Origin: Oscillospiraceae bacterium
GTDB lineage: Bacteria; Bacillota; Clostridia; Oscillospirales; Acutalibacteraceae
NCBI GenBank assembly: GCA_031267335.1
Contig: JAIRZH010000144.1
Coordinates: 1 to 22,236, forward strand
Reading direction: 5' to 3'
DNA length: 22,236 bases
How positions within the stretch are numbered: position 1 is the stretch's first letter; each line of letters opens with the position of its first letter. Below the pieces are notes generated by a model. It was not told the origin of the DNA. It saw only the letters and a list, made by a program, of their open reading frames with translations, and searched no databases. Below are positions 16,553 through 22,236 of the stretch, piece by piece. The translations under genes were made by a program, and so were the position numbers.

Positions 16553-17661
16553 TATTGAATAAGTCTCCTATTAAAAAAGTTTCCCATCTTGCGTCCATCA
16601 AAACCTTGCGATAAACTCGATAAAAAATCAACATTAGGATTTTTATTAGGACCTTTTTCTAGATAATCTAGAGCTTTTTCAAGATTTTCTTTTAAATTAT
16701 TTAAATATTCCATTAATTCTTCGCCAAAGAAAATAAGTGCAAAAAATTCTTTAAGATTGAGGGATGTTACATCGAGCTCCCAACCATTCCAATCCAAAAA
16801 AATTCCGTTTTTTAATGCGTATCCATCCATTAAAAAAAAAAATGAAGATAATTCAAAAGTAGTACCAAAAGCTTTTGGAAAAAAATATAATATTGGCGCA
16901 GAAAGAGCCACGGTGAAATGGGAAAACGCTGGTGCTAACTTGCCTAATGCTCCCACTGCTGTTGGAAATACGTCTTGACAGTTTTCTATTAGATCATAGC
17001 AATCATAATCAAGATTAACTGTAACTTCGGTATTTTTAACTTTAGCTTTAAATTTTCCTAGTCTTAGTTCTGTGTAAGATTTATCTTCGAATTCACTGAA
17101 TTCTAATCCATCTAAAAAAATTTTTAGATATTCTCCAACTAAAAATATTGAACATAAAAATAAATATATAAGATCTTTTAAATCTTTAGCAGAAGCGGCC
17201 TTTAAATTTTCTTCACTTTCTAATATATAAACTTTTTTTAAAAAATCGTTATACCATAATTGAAATGCTCTTGAAAGTTCATCTTCTGATTTTGGAGTAT
17301 CTTTTTTTAAAAAAGCTAGAAGCTCTTTTGAAGAAATATATTCAGTGTATTTATCATATATTTTAATTCCCGAACATGCCATCAAAAATGCCACAACTCC
17401 TGCACCCAATATATTTTTTGTTTTTCTATTTTTATTTTCTTTAATTGAACTTTCAGTGTTTCCGGGGAAAAAGCTATTTTCCGGCGAATCAGTTTTTAAA
17501 GTCTTTTTGTTAGCATCGCCTTTAACAGCCTTAACCGATTTAACAGCCTTAACTAAATTAAAATTACTAGCGAACAAGTTCAAAACTGCTAAACTCGCAG
17601 CAAGAACTTTCGAAAAGTTATTTTTTAATTTTTTAGATTTTTTTGAATTAAACTTCGGCAA
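16552..17661 (-). CDS. Probable exported or membrane protein of unknown function (369 residues)
   Basis: No family recognised. Residues 1-13 are basic. Residues 14-40 (NNFSKVLAASLAVLNLFASN and on) resemble the export segment of the 287-residue protein at 15203. A Ser/Lys/Asn-rich linker follows to about 82, then a membrane helix NILGAGVVAFLMACSGI at 83-99. The rest is helical with hydrophobic stretches (LIYLFLCSIFLVGEYL; FALIFFGEELMEYL) and acidic patches. Translation starts at TTG 17661, with AAGGGGCG about 10 bases upstream and a good promoter at 17757-17785. The TAG stop is TA plus the first base of the IS5 remnant's end, so the original C-terminus may have been preserved or clipped by the insertion. 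Confidence 0.75.
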   Translation of the reverse strand: MPKFNSKKSKKLKNNFSKVLAASLAVLNLFASNFNLVKAVKSVKAVKGDANKKTLKTDSPENSFFPGNTESSIKENKNRKTKNILGAGVVAFLMACSGIKIYDKYTEYISSKELLAFLKKDTPKSEDELSRAFQLWYNDFLKKVYILESEENLKAASAKDLKDLIYLFLCSIFLVGEYLKIFLDGLEFSEFEDKSYTELRLGKFKAKVKNTEVTVNLDYDCYDLIENCQDVFPTAVGALGKLAPAFSHFTVALSAPILYFFPKAFGTTFELSSFFFLMDGYALKNGIFLDWNGWELDVTSLNLKEFFALIFFGEELMEYLNNLKENLEKALDYLEKGPNKNPNVDFLSSLSQGFDGRKMGNFFNRRLIQ

Positions 17662-17756
17662 TATTATTTAACGCCCCTTCTTCTCATTTTTTTCTTTTCT
17701 TTCTTTTTCCGAAATACTGCAGATAATTTACATTAAATAAGATTTCTATTATAGTA

Positions 17757-17785
17757 ATAGTATAAATAATTAAAAAGCTTGTCAA
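17757..17785 (-). promoter_or_regulatory. Sigma-A type promoter for the 369-residue protein gene
   Basis: Minus strand: perfect TTGACA (-35) at 17780-17785, a 17-bp spacer and TACTAT (-10) at 17757-17762. Transcription would start near 17750, leaving a leader of about 90 nt before the TTG start at 17661. Confidence 0.65.
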
Positions 17786-17945
17786 ACTTTTAAAGATCAT
17801 CGGAACGAATAATAAAAAAACAGTTAATAAAATACCATTTTAAATATTTTTTATCAATTTTTTATGTTTATTATATGTCTAAGCTACGCTGTTTAAAAAA
17901 AGTTTATAAATAAATTAGAATAAAAGTATATACAGTATTAGATTA

Positions 17946-18325
17946 CAAAAAACGTACGGTATAGCCTATGAACTTTTTCGGATATCATAGCTATGTTGAA
18001 TTTTGTCTTGAGACGCATCTGTCTCGCATATACCTTAAAATACAATTTTTGTTCGTCGAACCGAGATGATAAACCTACTTTCTTCAGTTTCCGACTCGCA
18101 AAGGATACCCTTTTCTTTGGCTAACAATTCCTACTGCCAAGTCTGTACTGGGTTTCACCATCTAGGGCCTGTTCCCACTATTGTTTAATGATCATATTTC
18201 GGTACTTTTTGATTTGTACTACGTTATTGTGAAAAAAATTTCCTTATCCAAACCAAAAATTACTCGAAATTTTATTATTTCAAATAGTGGAAACAAGCCC
18301 TAGTTATTGCCTATTCTGGGCATAC
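17946..18325 (-). ncRNA. Relic of a group IIC intron (5' domain I), interrupted by a MITE
   Basis: On the minus strand, the sequence from 18325 (GTATGCCCAG) and, past the MITE, GGTGAAACCCAGTAC, GGCAGTAGGAATTGTTAGCC, AAAAGGGTATCC and GGAAACTGAAGAAAGT follows the order of the 5' half of the Oceanobacillus iheyensis group IIC ribozyme (from memory: GUGUGCCC, GGGUGAGAGUCCC, GGCAGAAGUAACAGUUAGCC, AAGGGUGUCC, GGAAUCUGAAGGAAGC). Less certain matches continue to GGCTATACCGTACG near 17960, perhaps a shrunken domain V. No intron-encoded reverse transcriptase is present, and only about 240 nt remain without the MITE, so it should not splice. Class C introns insert just behind terminators, and this one starts about 10 nt after the hairpin at 18336-18361. 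The stretch 17662-17945 beyond it holds only the promoter. Confidence 0.72.
18165..18300. mobile_element. 136-bp family-1 MITE inside the group II intron relic
   Basis: TA flanks it at 18163-18164 and 18301-18302. The ends are GGGCCTGTTCCCACTATTG and, as complement, GGGCTTGTTTCCACTATTTG. In reverse orientation it aligns along nearly its whole length with the copies at 188 and 21521 (TTTCGAGTAATTTTTGGTTT; AAAAAGTACCGAAATATG). It codes for nothing. Removing it rejoins the intron sequence. Confidence 0.9.
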
Positions 18326-18330
18326 TACGA

Positions 18331-18361
18331 AGAAAAACAGGGCCTAATAATTAGCCCTGTT
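18331..18361 (-). terminator. Rho-independent terminator of the S1-domain gene unit
   Basis: Minus strand: AACAGGGC (18354-18361), a loop that can itself pair, then GCCCTGTT (18336-18343), followed by TTTTTCT. It comes 17 bp after the small peptide ORF and just before the intron relic. The stem sequence also resembles two MITE ends placed head to head (CAGGGCC...GGCCCTG). Confidence 0.75.
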
Positions 18362-18377
18362 CCAATTTCACTGAAAT

Positions 18378-18500
18378 CTATTTTCCGCAATTTTTTTGCA
18401 AATCTACATCTTTATCAGAAGATTCATTTTGCTCATTTCCTCGGCCTTGGTTTTTTTGGCCTTTATTTTTGCAATTTTTGCCGCAATTTTTATCTTTCAA
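18378..18500 (-). CDS. Small Cys/Lys/Asn-rich peptide, 40 residues, unknown function
   Basis: It starts at TTG 18500 behind a strong AAAGGCGGTG site (18508-18517) and reads KDKNCGKNCKNKGQKNQGRG then NEQNESSDKD...KNCGK before TAG at 18378-18380. It lies 20 bp after the S1-domain gene on the same strand and is followed directly by the terminator, so the context supports a real gene. Three Cys in CGKNC and NCGK contexts could bind metal, which is inference. No family recognised. Confidence 0.5.
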   Translation of the reverse strand: MKDKNCGKNCKNKGQKNQGRGNEQNESSDKDVDLQKNCGK

Positions 18501-18520
18501 AATATTCACCGCCTTTACGT

Positions 18521-18958
18521 TTAAAGTATACCCAATTTTGCATTATCAAATACAAATCTTTTTGTTTTCTTTTTGTTGTGCTCCACGGATCGCCAATAAT
18601 ATGGTAGCATTGTTTTTGTTTCTCGGCGAAATTTTTTAATTATTTTTTCGAATTTTGAATTTTGCGATTTAATTTCGTTTGAAATTAATTTTTTTTCACT
18701 AGAATTTATCGGTAAATTTTGATAATTCAAATCAGCTTGACGAATTGAAAGAGCAGTTTTGTTATAATCGTGACTCAATATTTTAACTTTCACTGTTTGG
18801 CCTAAACTTAATTCGTCTGAAACATTTCTTGTAAAATTTCGAGAAATTTCAGAAATTCTGACTAATCCACGAGTTCCATCGGGCAAGTCCACGAATGCGC
18901 CAAATTTTTTAATTCCAGTAACTTTTCCAGTTACTATAGAATTTATCTCATATTCCAT
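18521..18958 (-). CDS. S1-domain RNA-binding protein, YabR-like
   Basis: 145 residues. One S1 domain fills residues 5-72 (GKVTGIKKFGAFVDLPDGTRGLVRISEIS; VKVKILSHD) and matches the start of PNPase's own S1 domain. The basic C-terminal tail (KFEKIIKKFRRETKT and on) resembles the YabR/CvfD group, which in Firmicutes associates with ribosomes and affects translation. Gene order agrees: a divIC-like ORF lies upstream on the same strand, as divIC precedes yabR in Bacillus. GGAAGTGA lies upstream of the ATG. The last 25 or so residues look unusual for the family and may be eroded. Confidence 0.82.
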   Translation of the reverse strand: MEYEINSIVTGKVTGIKKFGAFVDLPDGTRGLVRISEISRNFTRNVSDELSLGQTVKVKILSHDYNKTALSIRQADLNYQNLPINSSEKKLISNEIKSQNSKFEKIIKKFRRETKTMLPYYWRSVEHNKKKTKRFVFDNAKLGIL

Positions 18959-19174
18959 AAAAAAATTATCACTTCCAAATAAATTTTTTGTTTAATATAA
19001 CCAAATTATTGCACAAACAAACCAGATTTTTTTGAAAATGCAAATGACTATCTGCAATAAAGTTTAAAGTTTTGACCGAAAAATAAGGTTTTTTTAATTA
19101 AACTCTAATTTGACTAACAACACATAAACGAAATAAACAGATTTTTTCTAAAACACAAATAACCACAAAATAAA

Positions 19175-19348
19175 CTATTTTATTTTTTGTATAGAGTTTA
19201 AATTCTTAGTTAAAGAATCAAATTTTTTTAAATAAAATCTAATTTTTAAATTTTGATTAACAAATATAGATAAAAAATATATTAGACATAACAATATTAA
19301 TGATTTAATAATAAAATTCTTTTTTTTATTACGATTAACTAATTTCAT
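19175..19348 (-). CDS. DivIC/FtsL-like miniature septum protein, 57 residues
   Basis: A basic N-terminus (MKLVNRNKKKN) is followed by one membrane helix at 12-30 (FIIKSLILLCLIYFLSIFV) and a short amphipathic stretch (LKKFDSLTKNLNSIQKIK) that could start a coiled coil. This is the DivIC plan (cytoplasmic basic tail, one helix, extracellular coiled coil), and its position upstream of a YabR-like gene matches Bacillus. DivIC is normally over 100 residues, so it is either truncated by the TAG at 19175 or minimal. No good ribosome site is visible. The assignment rests on layout and context rather than on conserved residues. Confidence 0.42.
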   Translation of the reverse strand: MKLVNRNKKKNFIIKSLILLCLIYFLSIFVNQNLKIRFYLKKFDSLTKNLNSIQKIK

Positions 19349-19468
19349 AATTTAAACAATAATTATTCTTTAAACCTAGGCTTCTATTTATGGCTTATGC
19401 CACCACATCTGATTAAAATTCTACTATTTTAAATTTACTATGTCAAATTTTTATTTTAACAGAAATTA

Positions 19469-19681
19469 ATGTTTGACTTTAAAAATCGATTTAGTTATAA
19501 AATACTGAAGACTTTATTTTTAACAGGACGGTTGTTGTGGTTGTTATGTTATCTATATCTAATTAAAAAAAAACTATTCAAAAAAATTTCGAGAGAGAGC
19601 TCAGGCAAAGTTTCCGAATTAAATAAAGGAATTAAAAATTTTGGTATAGCTAATACAAAAAACATAAAAAAGTTTTTTTAA
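19469..19681 (+). CDS. Uncertain 70-residue ORF with one hydrophobic segment
   Basis: The ATG at 19469 has no ribosome site, and a near-consensus promoter lies across its first codons, so the ATG is unlikely to be used. A TTG within CGG-TTG-TTG near 19531, behind AGGA, would leave a short protein of about 48 residues with a hydrophobic start (WLLCYLYLI) and a basic tail. It could also be non-coding leader or a gene fragment. Confidence 0.25.
   Translation: MFDFKNRFSYKILKTLFLTGRLLWLLCYLYLIKKKLFKKISRESSGKVSELNKGIKNFGIANTKNIKKFF
19473..19501 (+). promoter_or_regulatory. Near-consensus sigma-A promoter
   Basis: TTGACT at 19473-19478, a 17-bp spacer and TATAAA at 19496-19501. Transcription would start near 19508. 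The first clear coding unit downstream is the broken coiled-coil gene at 19712. Confidence 0.6.
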
Positions 19682-19711
19682 AAAATCTTTTCAATATTTT
19701 TAGCTTCTTAA

Positions 19712-20358
19712 ATGCTGGCAATTTATAGTTCAATTCCAACAATAGTAAAGAGTTTTCAAAAAAATAGTAGCAATAAAAATGATCAAAAAAAATTAAATTT
19801 TAAGAGCAATAAATCAAAAATTAGCTTTTTTGCCGGTATTTTCTCGGTGTATCTGTTGGTGTATTCAGCGGAAGCATGATTATGCATTATAACATTAAGG
19901 AAAATAATGAAGAATTTGTTGAAGATTTTGTACTTTTATTAGAAAAACTACTTTCCAATGAAATTATAGATAATTTGTATGATGAAATTTGTGAAATTAC
20001 TGGACGATTAGATTTAAACAATGAAAATTTACAACAAAAATTTTTTGATCTAATCAAAAAAATTCAAATAAAAATTTTAGAACTAAAAAAATTAAAATCA
20101 ACTGAAGAAATAAATTCAAAACTGCGAGATCAATATAATAATATGAATACATTATTCGACGAGCTTTTAATTTCTTTTAGAGAATTAAGAATACTAAATG
20201 AAAAAAAATAAGAGAACTAGAAATAATTAAAGAAAAACTAGAAAAAACAGAAAATCTTTTATCTTGCACAAGAGAAGAACTAAGCGCAAGAAAAGAACTA
20301 GAAAAAATTAAAAAACTGAAAAAAAATAGAAGAATCAAAAAAAATAACTAAAAGATAG
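19712..20358 (+). pseudogene. Membrane-anchored coiled-coil protein gene broken by three frameshifts
   Basis: Frame one from ATG 19712 gives a polar start (MLAIYSSIPTIVKSFQKNSS) and the beginning of a helix (ISFFAG). It shifts near 19840 into FLGVSVGVFSGSMIMHY, completing a glycine-rich membrane helix. It continues as an acidic coiled coil (19876-20211; DFVLLLEKLLSNEIIDNL; KKIQIKILELKKLKS) to a premature TAA at the A8 run 20201-20208. One frame over, the coiled coil resumes (IRELEIIKEKLEKTEN...EELSARKELEKIKKL) until the A8 run 20319-20326, after which KKIEESKKITKR-stop fits. The heptad pattern carries on across both A8 runs, so one ancestral gene is likely. Function unknown; homopolymer slippage could allow some full-length product. 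Confidence 0.6.
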
Positions 20359-20459
20359 AAATTTTGTAAAATAATTAATAAACTAATTTTGGAATTGCGT
20401 TATTTAAAAGAATCTGTCTCCGATAAGTTAAAGATGCCAAAAATTATCAAAAGTTGCAT

Positions 20460-20488
20460 TTGAGAGTTTAATAAGAATAAATTATAAA
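20460..20488 (+). promoter_or_regulatory. Probable holA promoter
   Basis: TTGAGA at 20460-20465, a 17-bp spacer and TATAAA at 20483-20488. The expected start near 20495 lies on the AAGG ribosome site at 20493-20496, so the leader would be extremely short; that weakens the call. Confidence 0.4.
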
Positions 20489-20507
20489 AATTAAGGTAGT
20501 TGTTTTA

Positions 20508-21521
20508 ATGCCAAAAATTAATTATAAAATTTTAAAAAGTAACATAGAATCTAAAAATTTTTCAAATTTATATTATCTTTTTGGCAATGAAAATTACTTA
20601 ATAAATTATTACACAAAGAAAATTATTAAAAATTCAGTTGATTCCGAAAATGGTTTCAATGTTGCTTATTTTAATATTAAAGAAGAAAATTTTAAAAAAA
20701 TTTCTGATTTTTTAGAAATTTTTCCAGTTAATAGCAGTAAAAAATGTATTGTATTAACAAATTTTGAAAATATTCAAAAAGAAAATTTTGATTTTTTTAT
20801 AAAATTAATTTCAGATATTCCGGATTTTTCGATATTAATTATACAAAATTATTCAAAAAATATCAATGAAAAAAGCGATAATTACAAATCATTTATTGCG
20901 AAAGTTTTAGAAATCGGAATAATTGTAGAATTTTTAAATAAAAATTTGCCAGTCGAAAAACAAGCTATCGTATGGGCTAAATCCTTGGGCAAAACTTTGA
21001 GTTTTCAAAACGCAAAATTACTTTCCGATATATGCCAAAGAGATCTTAATTTAATAAAAAATAATTTAGAGAAAATATGTTTTTCTGAAAATAACAATGA
21101 AATAAGCGAAAACAAAATAAAAAAAATACATAAAGATATTGAATACAATGTATTTGAAATAGATCGCGCTATTGAAATTAAAAATTATTCATTAGCTTTT
21201 AAAATAATTAAAAATTTAATTTTACAAAAAACCGAACCAATAGGAATATTATCGGCTATATCCAGTAAATTTATTGATATATATCGCATAAAATGTGCAA
21301 AACAACAAAATATTGATGTTGAAAAACTGATAGAAACTTTCGATTATAAAGGCAAAGAATTTAAAATCACTAAAGCAGAAAGAAAATCCCAAGATTTCAG
21401 CATAGAAAAAATAGGCAAAATAATAGAATTTTTAATCGATGCGGATATTTTATTAAAAACTACAAGAATATCATCGAGCCTATTGTTAGATGAAACAATT
21501 GCAAAATTAATTTTATGTTAA
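20508..21521 (+). CDS. holA: DNA polymerase III subunit delta
   Basis: 337 residues, close to the family's usual 340 or so. Delta is the clamp-loader subunit that opens the beta sliding clamp. The opening LYYLFGNENYLINYYTKKI at about 21-39 is the typical N-terminus (family LYLLYG-E-YL). AIVWAKSLGKTLSFQNAKLL, DLNLIKNNLEKI and the C-terminal collar helices (KAERKSQDFSIEKIGKIIEFL; DADILLKTTRI) follow. ATG at 20508 with AAGG upstream. Its TAA stop (21519-21521) is TA plus the first base of the adjoining MITE. Sequence is strongly diverged and Asn/Ile/Lys-rich. Confidence 0.88.
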   Translation: MPKINYKILKSNIESKNFSNLYYLFGNENYLINYYTKKIIKNSVDSENGFNVAYFNIKEENFKKISDFLEIFPVNSSKKCIVLTNFENIQKENFDFFIKLISDIPDFSILIIQNYSKNINEKSDNYKSFIAKVLEIGIIVEFLNKNLPVEKQAIVWAKSLGKTLSFQNAKLLSDICQRDLNLIKNNLEKICFSENNNEISENKIKKIHKDIEYNVFEIDRAIEIKNYSLAFKIIKNLILQKTEPIGILSAISSKFIDIYRIKCAKQQNIDVEKLIETFDYKGKEFKITKAERKSQDFSIEKIGKIIEFLIDADILLKTTRISSSLLLDETIAKLILC

Positions 21522-21638
21522 GGCCTGTTCTCATTATTATTTAAAATGACAAAATTTCGAGTAATTTTTGGTTTTTGATAAGAAATTTTTCACAATAAAG
21601 TACCGAAATATAGTCGTTAAACAGGTGGGAACAGGTCC
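21521..21638. mobile_element. 118-bp family-1 MITE between two convergent genes
   Basis: TA flanks it at 21519-21520 and 21639-21640. The ends are AGGCCTGTTCTCATTATT and the complement of GTGGGAACAGGTCC. It shares AAAATGACAAAATTTCGAGT, TTTTTGGTTTT and AGTACCGAAATATAGTCGTT with the copies at 188 and 18165. Its left end completes the holA stop, and its right end completes the stop of the gene on the other strand. As a long hairpin it may also separate the two convergent transcripts. Confidence 0.9.
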
Positions 21639-22236
21639 TAGGAAAACAAATCTAAACTGCTAGCTATACCTAATGCTGCTTCAAGTTTATCGAACCCAGT
21701 TTTAGTTTTGTCGCTATATTTTAAAGTAATTGAGAAAAAAAAATTATCTGAGTCTGCCGGCGAAATCAAAGTTGCTCCGTTATTTTCTATTTCTTTTTTT
21801 AAATCATCTAATTTACTGAAATTTTCTTCTTTGTGATTTTTATAAGTTAGTACAAAGCCATTAAAAACTACAACTGCAAACGCTACTAAATTATTTTTTT
21901 CATGAATTTCTAAAAACAATCTTTTTGCTTCTTCGATGCCCTTGCTAAAATAACTCGGAATTAACGCGTTAACAGTGAATATAATTATACCCTTTCCCGA
22001 ATAATACGATTTAATTAAATCTTGATGTTTTTCTTCGCATGATAGGTCGAATATATTTAACTCATTTTTTTGTTCTAACATTGGTAACCCCGTTATTTCC
22101 GTCTTATACGTTAATTCCGTAGGAGGATTAAAATCATCTTCTTCAGCTTCTTCGCCCATTAAAACTCTGCGAAAATTATTTTTGCTTGTTTTCTGTTCAC
22201 CAAGTAATAAAATTCTAGATTCGTGTTTTCGTTGGC
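21638..22236 (-). CDS. Degenerate Ras/Rab-like small GTPase domain protein (5' end outside window)
   Basis: The open frame runs off the window edge; 198 residues are visible, about one small-GTPase domain. The layout matches Ras/Rab proteins in order: strand and loop RILLLGEQKTSKNNFRRVL (P-loop position, consensus G-x4-G-K-S/T, here G-x4-S-K-N); PTELTYKTEI (switch I; Thr39); LNIFDLSCEEKHQDLIKSYY (WDTAGQE position reduced to FDLSCEE, then the Rab-like SYY-G); GKGIIIFTVNA (family GIIIVYDVT); VVVFNGF where NKxD is expected; ISPAD where SAK is expected. Key nucleotide-binding residues are mostly lost, so it may be a pseudo-GTPase. The visible ATG at 22159 lies inside the domain and is not the real start. 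Such domains are typical of eukaryotes, so a host-mimicking role is possible but unproven. Confidence 0.5.
   Translation of the reverse strand, partial: QRKHESRILLLGEQKTSKNNFRRVLMGEEAEEDDFNPPTELTYKTEITGLPMLEQKNELNIFDLSCEEKHQDLIKSYYSGKGIIIFTVNALIPSYFSKGIEEAKRLFLEIHEKNNLVAFAVVVFNGFVLTYKNHKEENFSKLDDLKKEIENNGATLISPADSDNFFFSITLKYSDKTKTGFDKLEAALGIASSLDLFS

Overview
The window is AT-rich DNA from what looks like a Firmicutes/Clostridia-type bacterium. Evidence is the Bacillota-style gene set: zinc-binding (four-Cys) form of S4 and zinc-ribbon L36, the rpmJ-rpsM-rpsK-rpsD-rpoA-rplQ order, an RnpM/YlxR protein, a Bacillus-type glucose-6-phosphate isomerase, a divIC-like/yabR-like pair and a K+-dependent membrane pyrophosphatase. 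Many start codons are TTG, intergenic DNA is long and very AT-rich, and several genes are broken at homopolymer runs. Small transposon remnants and hairpin elements are scattered through the spacers. Together with a possible degenerate Ras/Rab-like protein, this is what one expects of a genome under relaxed selection, plausibly a host-associated or intracellular clostridial symbiont. That lifestyle is inference; nothing here identifies a species.

Layout. 1-360: tail of a transposase, then a nested hairpin element whose end makes the lepA stop codon. 358-6213 (minus strand): lipase-like secreted protein and lepA (1 bp apart), a frameshifted pgi, an orphan phage-type DUF1071 annealing protein, rnpM and hinT. 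6214-7405: non-coding spacer with 26-bp-spaced repeats, tRNA-Glu(TTC), tRNA-Val(CAC) and a second inverted-repeat element. 7406-14964 (plus strand): the conserved block rpmJ, rpsM, rpsK, rpsD, rpoA, rplQ, hppA, rpsO, pnp. 15203-17661 (minus strand): two unknown, probably exported proteins with a matching N-terminal motif, separated by an IS5-family remnant that has a MITE inside it. 17946-18361: a relic of a group IIC intron lying just behind a terminator, again with a MITE inside it. 18378-19348 (minus strand): a divIC-like miniature gene, an S1-domain gene and a 40-residue peptide ORF. 19469-20358: an uncertain ORF and a broken coiled-coil gene. 20508-21521: holA. 21521-22236: a MITE, then a convergent gene resembling a degenerate small GTPase, cut by the window edge.

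The most striking pattern is the mobile-element biology. A family of TA-flanked MITEs (ends G-G-G-C-C-T-G-T-T-C-C-C-A-C) occurs at least four times. Removing a MITE and one TA restores a transposase reading frame in one case, group II intron similarity in another, and two overlapping convergent stop codons in a third. Because the elements begin with a purine, TA plus the first base always reads TAG or TAA, so insertion into the TA of a stop codon keeps the stop. Four genes here (lepA, the 369-residue protein, holA, the GTPase-like gene) end in exactly this way.
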